This document shows positions 1 through 9,392 of a DNA stretch of 64,000 nucleotides, piece by piece. Source of the stretch: CAZQQU01 sp964595625 (GTDB lineage: Bacteria > Bacteroidota > Bacteroidia > Flavobacteriales > Flavobacteriaceae); NCBI GenBank assembly GCA_964595625.1, contig CAZQQU010000009.1, positions 27,817 to 91,816 on the forward strand, written 5' to 3'. Positions within the stretch are counted from its first letter, which is position 1. Each line of letters begins with the position of its first letter. The translations under genes were made by a program, and so were the position numbers. The notes beneath the pieces are model-generated. The model was given only the letters and a program-made list of their open reading frames with translations, had not been told where the DNA came from and did not search any database.

Positions 1-195
1 ACCTACAACTGGCGGAAGATGGGTGGTTCTGCCCGAATGTTAGAAATTAGCAAACGCGAAAAATTTTATATGCAAGAATATTGCGGTTGTGCGTATTCTT
101 TACGGGATACCAACAACTGGCGGGTACAAAATAACCGCGAACGGATCAAGATTGGTAAAAAGTTTTATAGCGATGAAAACGATTCAGAAGAATAG
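1..195 (+). CDS. queH: Epoxyqueuosine reductase QueH, 3' end only
   Basis: The last 64 codons of a gene that begins before the window, ending in TAG. The visible part carries the GGSARMLEI and EYCGCAYSL stretches typical of the C-terminus of QueH (old DUF208), the iron-sulfur enzyme that reduces epoxyqueuosine to queuosine in the wobble base of tRNA. The CGC cysteines belong to the metal-binding set of the family. The tail after [10 protein letters not shown] is short and charged, as expected. It converges on folD with only 8 bases between the stop codons. The identification rests on this tail alone. Confidence 0.85.
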   Translation, partial: TYNWRKMGGSARMLEISKREKFYMQEYCGCAYSLRDTNNWRVQNNRERIKIGKKFYSDENDSEE

Positions 196-203
196 CTTTC
201 TGT

Positions 204-1085
204 TTAGCTTTGATTTTTAATTTGTCTTGCCAGTAGTGTATTTTTTAGTAACATCGCAATAGTCATAGGGCCTACACCGCCTGGAACGGGGGTAATGTAG
301 GAAGCTTTTTTACTTACCTGTTCAAAATCCACATCCCCTTTAATCACATATCCTTTGGGGTGATTTTCATCGGTTACTCTGGTAATACCTACATCAATGA
401 CTACCACACCTTCTTTAACCATATCAGCTTTTAAAAATTCGGGGATTCCCAAGGCAGTAATAACGATGTCCGCCTGTTGGGTGATTTCGGAAATATTCTG
501 TGTATGACTGTGTACGATAGTTACGGTAGCATCTCCGGGATAGCCTTTACGACTAAGCAATATGCTCAAAGGTTTACCCACAATATGACTGCGACCGATA
601 ACTACTACATTTTTTCCTCGAGTCGGTATTTGATAACGCTCTAGTAATTCGATGATTCCAAAGGGCGTAGCAGGTATAAAACTGGGCATTTCTAGAGCCA
701 TCTTACCAAAATTGGTGGGATGAAAACCATCGACATCCTTGTCAGCACGAATTGCCCATAATACTTTGTTACTATCTATGTGTTTAGGTAGAGGTAACTG
801 AACTATAAATCCATCAATTTGGTCATCGTTATTTAGGGAATCTATTTTTCGTAAAAGTCCTTCCTCGGTAGTGTCCTCGGGAAGATGAATCAAAGTCGAC
901 TCAAAGCCTACCCTTTCGCAGGCCTTGACTTTACTACCCACATAGGTTAAACTCGCCCCATTATTACCCACTAAGACCGCTGCCAAATGAGGAACTTTTT
1001 CACCCCGGCTTTTCATTTGATCTACCTCTACCGCTATTTCTTGTTTGATTTGGTCGGAGGTTTTTTTGCCGTCTAGTAACTCCAT
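204..1085 (-). CDS. folD: Bifunctional methylenetetrahydrofolate dehydrogenase / methenyl-THF cyclohydrolase
   Basis: 293 residues, normal length for FolD. It interconverts 5,10-methylene-THF and 10-formyl-THF in one-carbon metabolism, using NADP. Visible family marks are the catalytic lysine stretch YVGSKVKAC (residues 48-56), KDVDGFHP near 116, the NADP-binding [11 protein letters not shown] near 164 and [10 protein letters not shown] near 267. The ATG start fits the usual short N-terminus. It lies 35 bases downstream of ffh on the same strand and may be co-transcribed with it. No anomaly seen. Confidence 0.97.
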   Translation of the reverse strand: MELLDGKKTSDQIKQEIAVEVDQMKSRGEKVPHLAAVLVGNNGASLTYVGSKVKACERVGFESTLIHLPEDTTEEGLLRKIDSLNNDDQIDGFIVQLPLPKHIDSNKVLWAIRADKDVDGFHPTNFGKMALEMPSFIPATPFGIIELLERYQIPTRGKNVVVIGRSHIVGKPLSILLSRKGYPGDATVTIVHSHTQNISEITQQADIVITALGIPEFLKADMVKEGVVVIDVGITRVTDENHPKGYVIKGDVDFEQVSKKASYITPVPGGVGPMTIAMLLKNTLLARQIKNQS

Positions 1086-1120
1086 AATAATTTTGATTAA
1101 AAGATAATATTTAGTGTAGG

Positions 1121-2449
1121 TTATTTCATTTTACTCATGGCTTGCATTAGTTTTTTTCCGCCTCCACCTTGCATCATTTTCATCATTTTACTCATTTGGT
1201 CAAATTGTTTAAGTAGTTGATTCACTTGTTGCACAGTGGTTCCGCTACCTTTGGCAATTCGACTTTTACGGCTGCCATTGATTAGTGTGGGTTGTGTACG
1301 TTCTAAGGGGGTCATCGAATGAATAATAGCTTCGATATGTTTAAAAGAGTCATCGTCTATATCCACATCTTTGAGTGCTTTACCGGCACCGGGTATCATG
1401 CCAATAAGATCTTTCATGCTACCCATTTTTTTAATTTGTTGTATTTGATTGAGAAAATCGTCAAAACCAAATTGATTTTTAGCAATTTTCTTTTGGAGTT
1501 TACGGGCTTCTTCCTCATCAAATTGAGCCTGTGCTCTTTCTACTAAAGAAACTACGTCTCCCATCCCTAAAATTCGATCGGCCATTCGGGAAGGATGGAA
1601 CACATCAATTGCGTCCATTTTCTCTCCCGTTCCAATAAACTTGATGGGTTTGTCAACCACCGTTTTAATCGAAAGAGCAGCTCCACCTCGGGTATCCCCG
1701 TCCAGTTTGGTCAGTACTACCCCATCAAAATTAAGTCGATCGTTAAAAGCTTTAGCCGTATTTACGGCATCCTGACCGGTCATGGAATCAACTACAAAGA
1801 GGGTCTCTTGAGGTTGTATAGCCTGGTGGATTTGAGCAATTTCATTCATCATCTCTTCATCGACAGCCAAGCGCCCAGCGGTGTCTATAATAACCACATT
1901 AAAGCCGTTTTGTTTGGCATGCTTCAAAGCATTTTGGGCAATTTGAACCGGATTTTTATTTTCAGGTTCACTATACACCTCCACACCAATCTGACTACCT
2001 ACCACGTGTAATTGATCAATAGCGGCCGGACGATATACGTCACCCGCCACTAATAAAGGTTTTTTGGACTTTTTAGTTTTTAAAAAGTTAGCCAACTTAC
2101 CAGAAAAAGTTGTTTTACCACTCCCCTGCAAACCCGACATGAGAATCACCGACGGATTGCCACTCAAGTTAATCCCTTCGGTTTCACCACCCATCAGTTC
2201 GGTCAATTCATCTTTGACAATCTTGACCATCAATTGGCCTGGATGTAAAGTAGTCAATACATTTTGACCCAGGGCTTTTTCTTTCACCCGATTGGTAAAA
2301 TCTTTCGCAATTTTGAAGTTGACGTCAGCATCAAGTAAGGCCCGGCGGACTTCTTTTAAAGTCTCAGCTACGTTGACCTCCGTAATACTTCCGTGGCCTT
2401 TTAATACATGTAATGCTTTATCTAATTTATCGCTTAGGTTACTAAACAT
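1121..2449 (-). CDS. ffh: Signal recognition particle protein Ffh
   Basis: 442 residues. SRP54 GTPase that binds signal sequences and 4.5S RNA and delivers ribosomes to FtsY at the membrane. The N domain is followed by the G domain with P-loop [14 protein letters not shown] and [11 protein letters not shown], then a methionine-rich M domain ending in [13 protein letters not shown] and MQAMSKMK. The open frame extends 31 codons further upstream, but ATG at 2449 gives the standard [13 protein letters not shown] start, so the shorter form is chosen. The 4.5S RNA gene was not seen in the window. Confidence 0.97.
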   Translation of the reverse strand: MFSNLSDKLDKALHVLKGHGSITEVNVAETLKEVRRALLDADVNFKIAKDFTNRVKEKALGQNVLTTLHPGQLMVKIVKDELTELMGGETEGINLSGNPSVILMSGLQGSGKTTFSGKLANFLKTKKSKKPLLVAGDVYRPAAIDQLHVVGSQIGVEVYSEPENKNPVQIAQNALKHAKQNGFNVVIIDTAGRLAVDEEMMNEIAQIHQAIQPQETLFVVDSMTGQDAVNTAKAFNDRLNFDGVVLTKLDGDTRGGAALSIKTVVDKPIKFIGTGEKMDAIDVFHPSRMADRILGMGDVVSLVERAQAQFDEEEARKLQKKIAKNQFGFDDFLNQIQQIKKMGSMKDLIGMIPGAGKALKDVDIDDDSFKHIEAIIHSMTPLERTQPTLINGSRKSRIAKGSGTTVQQVNQLLKQFDQMSKMMKMMQGGGGKKLMQAMSKMK

Positions 2450-2632
2450 AATCGAAATTTTTTGAGACGGCAAAGTTACAAAAATTTTAACGAGATTGGG
2501 GAAGTTACCCGGCGATTTTAAACGTAAAAACCCCCATAACAAAGCGATTCAATACAGTCTATATGTACGAAAGGTAAAATTTTCGCTGTAGCGAAATAAA
2601 TTAAGAAAAAATTCTGGTTAAGCTCTTTGATT

Positions 2633-3868
2633 TTACTGATATAAAACCTGAAACCCAATTTTTTTAAAATCGTTCCAAAATTCAGGATAAGATTTAGCAA
2701 CTACTCCTGCATCTTCAATAATTACTGGTCCTTTTAAAGCCAAAGGGGCAAAAGCCATTGCCATGCGGTGGTCTTGATAAGTAGAAACAGTGATGGGTAG
2801 TGAAGGAGCCTGCGTGTTATTTTTTATAGTTAAGCTGGTATCGGTTACAGTAACCTGAGCCCCCCACTTTTGAAGTTCTTGCAGTAAGGCAGTTAAGCGA
2901 TCGGTTTCTTTAATTTTGAGGGTATGTAAACCGCTTAGCTGACAATCCACCCCCAAACCTAAGCAAGTTACTGCTAAAGTTTGTGCAATATCGGGATGGT
3001 CTTTTAAATCCATTTGGAAAAATTGGGGTACAGAATGGTGATTTTTCTTTTGAATATATACTGACTCATTCTCCCAGTGAGTAGTAACTCCAAACTGTTG
3101 ATATATGGTAGGTAAAACAGCATCTCCTTGTAAACTATCAGGTTTAAATGATGTAAATTTTAAATTTATTTCGTGGGGACATAAAGCAACGGCACTGTAA
3201 AAATACGAGAGTGAAGACCAATCGGATTCTACTTCAAAAACTAACTCTTTGGGTGTCTTTAACGGAAAAACTTCGATGCTATTCGATTTTTTTTCTAGGT
3301 GAACTCCCAACTGTTGCAATAATGAAAGTGTCATTTCCAAATAGGGCTGGGAAGTCATTTCCCCTTCCAAAAAAAGTTGGATCCCTTGTGGTAAAGTGGG
3401 AGCAATCAACAGTAAGGCTGTTAGATACTGACTACTCACTCCGGCCTCTACGCTCACTGCTCGATGGGTGAGCGATTTGCCGATAATTTGGATTGGGGGA
3501 AATCCTTGTTTTTCTAAATACTCAATTTCTGCCCCCAATTGTTTCAAGGCATCTACCAGTATTCTAATAGGACGTTGGCGCATACGTTGGGAGCCGTCTA
3601 AAATAACTTTTCGACCTGGTTGAACAGCAAAATAGGCCGTTAAAAAACGCATCGCCGTACCCGCGTGATTAATATTTATGAGGTGGTTTGTAGTCTGAAG
3701 TGCCTGAGATATTAATTGGGTATCCTCACTATTTGAAATATTATGAATGGTTAACTCGGGGTAAAAGCGCTGTAACACCAACAACCGATTGGATTCACTT
3801 TTAGAACCGGTGATGGAAATAGTAGCACCTGAAACCAAACGATTTACAACCGGCAAATACACATTCAT
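2633..3868 (-). CDS. aroA: 3-phosphoshikimate 1-carboxyvinyltransferase (EPSP synthase)
   Basis: 411 residues. Joins PEP to shikimate-3-phosphate in the chorismate pathway. Family marks: KSESNRLLVL near the N-terminus, NHAGTAMRFLTAY, RQRPIRILVDAL, DRLTALLQEL and DHRMAMAFAPLAL near the end. The frame could open two codons earlier at TTG, but the ATG at 3868 (MNVYLPVVNR) is preferred. Slightly shorter than the E. coli enzyme, which is common in this phylum. Together with the DAHP synthase/chorismate mutase at 13.1-14.2 kb the window holds two steps of aromatic amino acid synthesis, but they are not in one operon. Confidence 0.95.
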   Translation of the reverse strand: MNVYLPVVNRLVSGATISITGSKSESNRLLVLQRFYPELTIHNISNSEDTQLISQALQTTNHLININHAGTAMRFLTAYFAVQPGRKVILDGSQRMRQRPIRILVDALKQLGAEIEYLEKQGFPPIQIIGKSLTHRAVSVEAGVSSQYLTALLLIAPTLPQGIQLFLEGEMTSQPYLEMTLSLLQQLGVHLEKKSNSIEVFPLKTPKELVFEVESDWSSLSYFYSAVALCPHEINLKFTSFKPDSLQGDAVLPTIYQQFGVTTHWENESVYIQKKNHHSVPQFFQMDLKDHPDIAQTLAVTCLGLGVDCQLSGLHTLKIKETDRLTALLQELQKWGAQVTVTDTSLTIKNNTQAPSLPITVSTYQDHRMAMAFAPLALKGPVIIEDAGVVAKSYPEFWNDFKKIGFQVLYQ

Positions 3869-3901
3869 AGTCAAAATAAATTGGAGGCAATAAGCTTTCC
3901 G

Positions 3902-4228
3902 TTATTTGAGTTTGGGATTATTTTGATGCCGGTCGTGGTCGCGTTTGGATTTTAGTTCCATTTTTTTGTAAAAAGCAGTTTCTAAATCCACTCCCGTTTG
4001 GTTGGCCAAACATAAAACCACAAACACCACATCGGCCAATTCTTCACCCAAGTCTTTTAAACGGTCGCTTTCCTTTTCACTTTGATCTCCATAGCGACGC
4101 GCGATAATACGAGCCACTTCTCCTACCTCTTCGGTAAGTTGTGCCATATTAGTCAACTCGCTGAAGTAGCGAACCCCATGTTGTTTAATCCATTGATCAA
4201 CGGCTAATTGCGCATTCTTAATATCCAC
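3902..4228 (-). CDS. MazG-like nucleotide pyrophosphohydrolase
   Basis: 108 residues, single MazG-fold domain of the all-alpha NTP pyrophosphatase superfamily. Metal-binding acidic residues are visible as E33-E34-x-x-E37 (TEEVGEVARI) and E63-x-x-D66 (GEELADVVF). Such proteins hydrolyse non-canonical or excess (d)NTPs to monophosphates; the substrate cannot be read from sequence. The first codon is GTG; no ATG is available ahead of the conserved helix. It starts 30 bases downstream of aroA's start side and lies only 5 bases after the next DUF3857 gene's stop codon on the other side, so it is probably in one transcript with those genes. Confidence 0.85.
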   Translation of the reverse strand: MDIKNAQLAVDQWIKQHGVRYFSELTNMAQLTEEVGEVARIIARRYGDQSEKESDRLKDLGEELADVVFVVLCLANQTGVDLETAFYKKMELKSKRDHDRHQNNPKLK

Positions 4229-4233
4229 TATAA

Positions 4234-6249
4234 TTAAATTTTAGCTAACACTATTTTTTCATTCATTTTATCAATATAGGTCTGATAAAACATTTTTAAA
4301 TCTTCGTAAATTTCAGTGGGAATCAACGATTGATTAATAGTTTGCTGTAGCGAAACCTGTATTTGATTTCCTTGGTCTGAAATTAAAAACCGAAAGGTAC
4401 CATAATTTCCTGGCATTTGTAAAGTGATATTGGAGGGTAATGACTCCACCCGATACCCTTCGGGAAGTGCAATATTCACCATATACCTATAATCTCTTGC
4501 AAATGAAAAATCTACTGGATAGATTCTTTTTTCAGCTTGAAAAATATTTTCTTTTTCAGTAAAAAATAAAATTGGATTCAAGTAAAGTTTATCAGCAATT
4601 TCTTCGACTAAATTATCACAACTAAAATCGTAGGACTCCACTAAATTTTGATAAACATTATTCACATTTTCAACTTCAAGATTTTCAGATTCAATCTGAT
4701 ACAATCGATCAATCATTGCCATTCGATTATCCTTATTTATCGAACCGTATTCTTCTCGATATAAATAACCGAAATGACCGGTACGTTGAGACTTAACCGA
4801 CCCCTTCAAGGTATGGGAGGCATCTATTTGGGCATTGACCAGTACGTTCAATCGAGCTTGTTCTTGTGAATTGTAGAGTTGAACCCATTCTGAGGTTCCA
4901 TTACTTCTAATTAAACGTCCTTGCCAATTGATAATTTCGGGATGCAACATTTGTGGTGCTAAATATTTTTTGGATGCGTCCATCAGCACCAGTTGGCCAT
5001 TGACCATGGCTCCTGCTATCAGGTAATCAAATCCGTTAATAGTTGGGAACAAGGGAATACCGTTTGATTTGGTACTGATTAAAATCGGATAAGCTTCAAT
5101 ACCGGCATTTTGCAGCATAGCAATGAGAATTAAGTTGATGTCGGCATTAGTACCAGTATTTTGTTTATAAGCCTGAGCCAAACCGTCATAGCTACCAATA
5201 GCTATATAGCCATTATGTGCCATTTTATTTTTGACAAATTCATAAATATTGACCAGTTTAGAAGGAGTATCTGTAGATTGGGCTAATAAGGCATCCAAAT
5301 CACTTTTAAAATAACCACTTTTCTTTAGTTCTCCACCCAAGGATGCCCGGTCATTGAGAGATTTAGATACAGCATCCCAACTCATGACATAATTTTCACC
5401 GGTGGACCCTGGAAACTTTGCATAAGCCAATTCAAACGATAACGCAGATTTATAATGGCTAGAATTAATGGCATAGGGCTCCTTTTCCATGGGAGGTACA
5501 TTTTCCATTTCTATTAGGTAATTATTTTCTATAAAGTCTACTTCTCTCTCCGTAAATCTTTTTTCAGTGAAACCCGAATCATTCTGCAAGTTATTTCGCA
5601 CTTTAAAATAAATTTTACGGTCAGTTTTTGTAGAGGTAACCGGAATGTTTAACCAACCTCTTTGGTGCAAATTATATTCAAAGTATTCTGGAATAACTAT
5701 TTGCACGTTCACTTTATTAATTGGAATCTCATCTTGTAAATCATAATAATCTATATATCTTACATAAGGAGAGTAAATAATATAGCTAAATTCAATGACA
5801 CTACCTTCTTTAACGTTGGGCAAGGTGAGGGTTAATTCATCTTGATATCGGTGTTTTTGAGTTTTAAATATGCCGTTACTTCTCAAACGTTCTGACACTA
5901 CTTTTCCATTATTTAAATTATAAGTAGCTCCTTTTTCATTTTTAACTTCCTCGTAACTACCTTCTGTTTTATTAATTTCTATTCTTTTGGTTGCCCAATC
6001 CATCCCTTTTTGATTGTATATTTTGATACGTTCAAAAACCTCTGTAACAAGTGTAAAACCCACATCGACGTTATAGTGAAAATTGGTTTTTACCTCGCGA
6101 TACAAGATAGCCGCATCGGCTTCCGGATATTGAGGGTGTTGCTTTTCTTCAATTTCTTCCTTAGAAACCCTACCGTACCGGTAGTTTTGAGCAAAGGCTG
6201 ATTGTAGTACCAGGAACAATCCTAGTACCAGAATGACGTTCCACTTCAT
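4234..6249 (-). CDS. Secreted DUF3857 / transglutaminase-like protein with degenerate active site
   Basis: 671 residues with a clear signal peptide (cleavage expected after SAFA near residue 20). A DUF3857 beta-rich N-terminal half is followed by a transglutaminase-like core (about residues 330-440). In active members a GDCK-type cysteine begins the core helix; here the aligned stretch reads GTNADINLI, with Asn at the cysteine position, and the usual His stretch reads FDYLIAGA, lacking His. The protein is therefore probably a non-catalytic paralog. It sits 4 bases after the related gene at 6254-8155, which keeps its cysteine. Function unknown; the family is common in Bacteroidota periplasm or outer surface. 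Confidence 0.8.
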   Translation of the reverse strand: MKWNVILVLGLFLVLQSAFAQNYRYGRVSKEEIEEKQHPQYPEADAAILYREVKTNFHYNVDVGFTLVTEVFERIKIYNQKGMDWATKRIEINKTEGSYEEVKNEKGATYNLNNGKVVSERLRSNGIFKTQKHRYQDELTLTLPNVKEGSVIEFSYIIYSPYVRYIDYYDLQDEIPINKVNVQIVIPEYFEYNLHQRGWLNIPVTSTKTDRKIYFKVRNNLQNDSGFTEKRFTEREVDFIENNYLIEMENVPPMEKEPYAINSSHYKSALSFELAYAKFPGSTGENYVMSWDAVSKSLNDRASLGGELKKSGYFKSDLDALLAQSTDTPSKLVNIYEFVKNKMAHNGYIAIGSYDGLAQAYKQNTGTNADINLILIAMLQNAGIEAYPILISTKSNGIPLFPTINGFDYLIAGAMVNGQLVLMDASKKYLAPQMLHPEIINWQGRLIRSNGTSEWVQLYNSQEQARLNVLVNAQIDASHTLKGSVKSQRTGHFGYLYREEYGSINKDNRMAMIDRLYQIESENLEVENVNNVYQNLVESYDFSCDNLVEEIADKLYLNPILFFTEKENIFQAEKRIYPVDFSFARDYRYMVNIALPEGYRVESLPSNITLQMPGNYGTFRFLISDQGNQIQVSLQQTINQSLIPTEIYEDLKMFYQTYIDKMNEKIVLAKI

Positions 6250-6253
6250 ATTT

Positions 6254-8155
6254 TTAATTTGTTTTGGTTAATACAATTTTATTAGAATCATTTTTTACCA
6301 CTTCCCGGTAAAATTCACGTAAATCATGATACTGATTGGGTTGAAAATCGCCTTCATGAGTGATAAATGTTCGGTGATACACTAAGGTATTATTACTTAA
6401 AGTATAGCGGGTTTGATAGCTACCAAAAGGAGTATTTAATGAAATCTCTTGCGGTATATGACTTACTTGGTATCCCTCCGGTATTATAAAATCTACCGAA
6501 TCAACAAAAGTATACCCGCGCATAATGCGAACGGGATGTTGCCGATCTGTATACCGTACCGGAGCACTTTCATACCGATTAAAAACATTGGGTGAAAAGA
6601 TTAAATCTTCACCGTTAAATAGTCCGTAATTAGAGCTTTCTAAATGTAATTCTTGGTGGTATTGAATAGTGTATTTATCGTTTTGGTGGTTGATTTGGTT
6701 TAGTTTTAAATGGTGTAAGTATCCCCATTTATTTCTGTAATATACCTGTAATTCTTTTTCGGAGGCCCGATCCAGTTCTAATAAATTTCCGTAAGGATAA
6801 CCATGGGTTTTCACAGTTACTTGCGCCGAAATCGAACCATCAGGTTTTAAGGTCACTGATGCCTGGGTCTGGGTAAGGTTTTCTTCGGTAGTATATTTAC
6901 GAGTTTTAGCAATTTTTCCTCCCTCGGGCGTAATTATTACTACCGTTCGATTATCGGTTCCTTCCCCTACAAATCCTAAAGGGGCTAACGTAGAAGTACA
7001 TTCCAAAAAGTAATCTTCTCCCTCTATGGGCACGGTTAATATCGCATGATTTCCTTGTAGAGTAACTATATCAGTATCAATATCATGTATACTGTGATCC
7101 CTATACACTATGGTATAATAAGAGGGAATTCCTTGGCTTTCTAAGAGTGCCTTGGTGTAGTTAGTCAATCCTTTACAATCGCCGTAACTCAGGCGATCCA
7201 CTTCTTCCGCTGAGGAGGGTTGCCAACCTCCTATACCAATTTGCACACTGATATAGCGCGTTTTTTGTTGTACATATTCGTAAATACGTCGTACCTTTTC
7301 AAGAGTACTCTCTGTATCTTGTACTAAATAACTAATTTCTTGTACCGTTTTAGAGGGAAGTGTATTTCTACCATATAACAAACTCTCGTTGTGCCATTTA
7401 GCAAAATCATCCCAATCGTTAAGTTGCGTAGAGTTTTGGAAGAGATTAATTTTTTTAAGCGCAAACACCGAACGAGGAATGAGTTGCAGAATTCCCGGAT
7501 GGTAAAATTCATATACGATAGCCGGAATGTTTTGGGCTTCAATTAAAAATTCAGTATCCGTATGAACCGGGGAATTGATATTAAATTTCTCAAAATTATA
7601 GGTTTTGAAGTCGTAAGGAATCTGTTGGGGATTTCTAATTTTATAGGTCGAATTTTCTACACTTACGTGAAAAGAATTCATCGGCCTCCAACGCGGAATA
7701 AAAGCAGTGTTTTGGGTGGTGTATTCCACCTCAAATTCAAAAGTATAGGGATAGGAGTTTGCTACATACGAGGTATACATAATCTTGCTATCCGAATAGA
7801 TGCCACCGCTCGAAACAGCACTTACCTCAGAAAAATCTTTTTTTCTAAATTTTTTGATTTCAGTTCCAGAAGCGTCATAGACTACGGCGCTAATTTTTCG
7901 TATTTTTTTTGCCGGAGAAAAATGAATGTAATTGATGATTTCTGAATCCCCTAATTTATTGAATACGGTAACTACATGTTTAATTTTCACTTCTGCTAAA
8001 TCAAAACTTTTGATTTCAACATCTATTACATCCTCTCGAACTACTGCGTTAGAGTTAGATACCAAAGAAACAGGAATGGTAGATACCGGATAAGAAGACT
8101 GCGCTTGAAGTAGTCCACAATAAAGAATCCCTAATAAAATCCCAAATAACCTCAT
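6254..8155 (-). CDS. Secreted DUF3857 / transglutaminase-like protein with intact cysteine
   Basis: 633 residues. N-terminal signal peptide (MRLFGILLGILYCGLLQAQ), DUF3857 domain (about 50-220), then a transglutaminase-like core with LSYGDCKGL (nucleophile Cys), NHAILTVP (His) and an LECTST segment. A frame extension to TTG at 8173 adds six residues before the signal peptide, so ATG at 8155 is used. Tandem with the cysteine-less paralog downstream, 4 bases apart, which suggests the two products act together. The substrate is unknown. The C-terminal third is beta-rich. Confidence 0.85.
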   Translation of the reverse strand: MRLFGILLGILYCGLLQAQSSYPVSTIPVSLVSNSNAVVREDVIDVEIKSFDLAEVKIKHVVTVFNKLGDSEIINYIHFSPAKKIRKISAVVYDASGTEIKKFRKKDFSEVSAVSSGGIYSDSKIMYTSYVANSYPYTFEFEVEYTTQNTAFIPRWRPMNSFHVSVENSTYKIRNPQQIPYDFKTYNFEKFNINSPVHTDTEFLIEAQNIPAIVYEFYHPGILQLIPRSVFALKKINLFQNSTQLNDWDDFAKWHNESLLYGRNTLPSKTVQEISYLVQDTESTLEKVRRIYEYVQQKTRYISVQIGIGGWQPSSAEEVDRLSYGDCKGLTNYTKALLESQGIPSYYTIVYRDHSIHDIDTDIVTLQGNHAILTVPIEGEDYFLECTSTLAPLGFVGEGTDNRTVVIITPEGGKIAKTRKYTTEENLTQTQASVTLKPDGSISAQVTVKTHGYPYGNLLELDRASEKELQVYYRNKWGYLHHLKLNQINHQNDKYTIQYHQELHLESSNYGLFNGEDLIFSPNVFNRYESAPVRYTDRQHPVRIMRGYTFVDSVDFIIPEGYQVSHIPQEISLNTPFGSYQTRYTLSNNTLVYHRTFITHEGDFQPNQYHDLREFYREVVKNDSNKIVLTKTN

Positions 8156-8202
8156 TGTAGTTTTGGGGGGCAAGTTAAAAAAATATTAAGTTTATAAAAA
8201 TA

Positions 8203-8655
8203 TTATTCTTTATTTTTTGTATCCATAATAATAGTTACCGGCCCGTCATTCAAAAGTGAGACTTCCATCATCGCACCGAATTTTCCACTTTTAACAGGTT
8301 TTTTTAATTTTTTTTCTAAATTTGTCAAAAACTCTTCGTACAGAGGTAAGGACACATCAGGGTGTGCTGCACCAATATACGAGGGTCGGTTTCCTTTTTT
8401 TGTGGAAGCAAAAAGAGTAAACTGGCTAACCACCAATACCTCTCCCGAAAGCTCATTGACAGATAAATTCATCACCCCATGGGGATCATCAAAAATTCGC
8501 AAGTTGCTTATTTTTGTCGACAACCAAGCAATGTCTTCTGGACCATCTTCTTGAGTAATGCCGATAAGAATCAACAACCCGCTCCCTATCTGGGCATGTA
8601 GCTTGCCCGCAATTGTAACTGACGCATTTTTAACCCTTTGAATTACTGCTCTCAT
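8203..8655 (-). CDS. dtd: D-aminoacyl-tRNA deacylase
   Basis: 150 residues, standard length for DTD. Removes D-amino acids (and glycine from tRNA-Ala) mis-attached to tRNA. The start MRAVIQRVKNASVTI, the SQFTLFA motif near residue 80 and the NDGPVTI motif near the C-terminus are diagnostic; the latter two form the cross-subunit active site with its Gly-cisPro feature. Stand-alone minus-strand gene; the upstream region holds a divergent promoter for the small lipoprotein. Confidence 0.96.
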   Translation of the reverse strand: MRAVIQRVKNASVTIAGKLHAQIGSGLLILIGITQEDGPEDIAWLSTKISNLRIFDDPHGVMNLSVNELSGEVLVVSQFTLFASTKKGNRPSYIGAAHPDVSLPLYEEFLTNLEKKLKKPVKSGKFGAMMEVSLLNDGPVTIIMDTKNKE

Positions 8656-8731
8656 TTTTTATTCAACTTGTATTAAACCTTTTTTAACATTATTTACGGA
8701 AAAACCGTAACTCAATGTAAAAATTCCAATA

Positions 8732-8739
8732 TACTTTTG
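8732..8739 (+). promoter_or_regulatory. -7 promoter element TACTTTTG
   Basis: Matches the Bacteroidota -7 consensus TAnnTTTG. Would start an RNA near 8745, giving a leader of about 85 bases before the small lipoprotein at 8829. A -33 TTG at the right distance is not evident. Confidence 0.45.
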
Positions 8740-8828
8740 TACTGTATAAAAGAATAAAATTTTTTTAAAACAAAATAAGAACAACTACTAATAACTAAAA
8801 ATATTGTTAATCTAAAAATTTTAAAGCC

Positions 8829-9050
8829 ATGAAACCAACATTTTTCATCTTAGCAATCACCTTTTTATTCATCTCTTCTTGTTCAGTTGAATCTATCGAA
8901 GAAGTAAATGTTGAATTAAAATCTAAAGCCGTTTTTGTTGACGGAAAAACTACCACTTCAGGCACTGAAAATGGTGCAAGTCTTACTGATGACGCCGCTC
9001 AATATGAGGTTAGAAACCCCGTCGTTATTACCAGAACTGACAGACCGTAA
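8829..9050 (+). CDS. Small putative lipoprotein
   Basis: 73 residues. The N-terminus (MKPTFFILAITFLFISSC) is a lipoprotein signal with the acceptor Cys at position 18, leaving a mature chain of about 56 residues rich in Thr, Ser, Val and acidic residues. No domain is recognised. It has its own -7 element and lies just upstream of a TPR histidine kinase/response regulator pair, separated by 342 bases with hairpins and a terminator, so it is probably a separate, possibly abundant, transcript. Could be a secreted signal or surface component; that is speculation. Confidence 0.65.
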   Translation: MKPTFFILAITFLFISSCSVESIEEVNVELKSKAVFVDGKTTTSGTENGASLTDDAAQYEVRNPVVITRTDRP

Positions 9051-9198
9051 ATATTTAATTAAGGCCTGGTAAGAAAATCATGCTCCTCTTTCTCTACCGG
9101 GTCTTAATTTAATGTAAATTTAAATACACTTTTTTAGCAATAGCCGCCGCTTAATTGCACCAGTAAATGTTATCCAATAATACAGATAAATTTTACTA

Positions 9199-9292
9199 AT
9201 TTGGAGAGACCCGGGTAAATATACCATCTAGAGATCTCCAAATACCTTAAGCTCCCAATTATACGCCTCAATTATGTTGAGGCGTATTTTTT
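9199..9292 (+). ncRNA. Candidate small RNA or structured 3' UTR
   Basis: A perfect 9-bp stem pairs ATTTGGAGA (9199-9207) with TCTCCAAAT (9235-9243) around a loop that itself contains CCCGGG and GGTA/TACC. Seventeen bases later comes a perfect 11-bp terminator hairpin. Together they could be a free sRNA or the 3' end of the small lipoprotein mRNA. No promoter element is obvious inside the region, which favours the 3' UTR reading. Confidence 0.35.
9261..9292 (+). terminator. Intrinsic terminator
   Basis: Perfect 11-bp stem ATACGCCTCAA / TTGAGGCGTAT with a 5-base loop, then a run of six T. Ends transcription from the small lipoprotein side before the histidine kinase. Confidence 0.85.
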
Positions 9293-9392
9293 ATGTACCG
9301 ACTAAATTTATTAAAAACACACTGTTACGCATCGTTGAACAGTGCTTTTTTAATTAATTTTAACCTAAATTTGTGATATAAAATTTTCTTCA

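Larger units (their letters stand above)
9051..9392. other. Intergenic region with hairpins, no gene seen
   Basis: 342 bases between the small lipoprotein and the histidine kinase. It contains a 7-bp stem (CCTGGTA with TACCGGG, 9065-9101), then the 9199-9243 hairpin and a strong intrinsic terminator at 9261-9292. No convincing open frame. Confidence 0.6.

Noticed and set aside
1595..2011. 138-codon plus-strand frame inside ffh
   Set aside because: Opposite-strand shadow of a well-conserved gene.
8694..8710. TTACGG/CCGTAA hairpin as terminator of a gene
   Set aside because: No T run on either strand in the right place and no gene ending there; possibly a regulatory site for the divergent promoters but unsupported.
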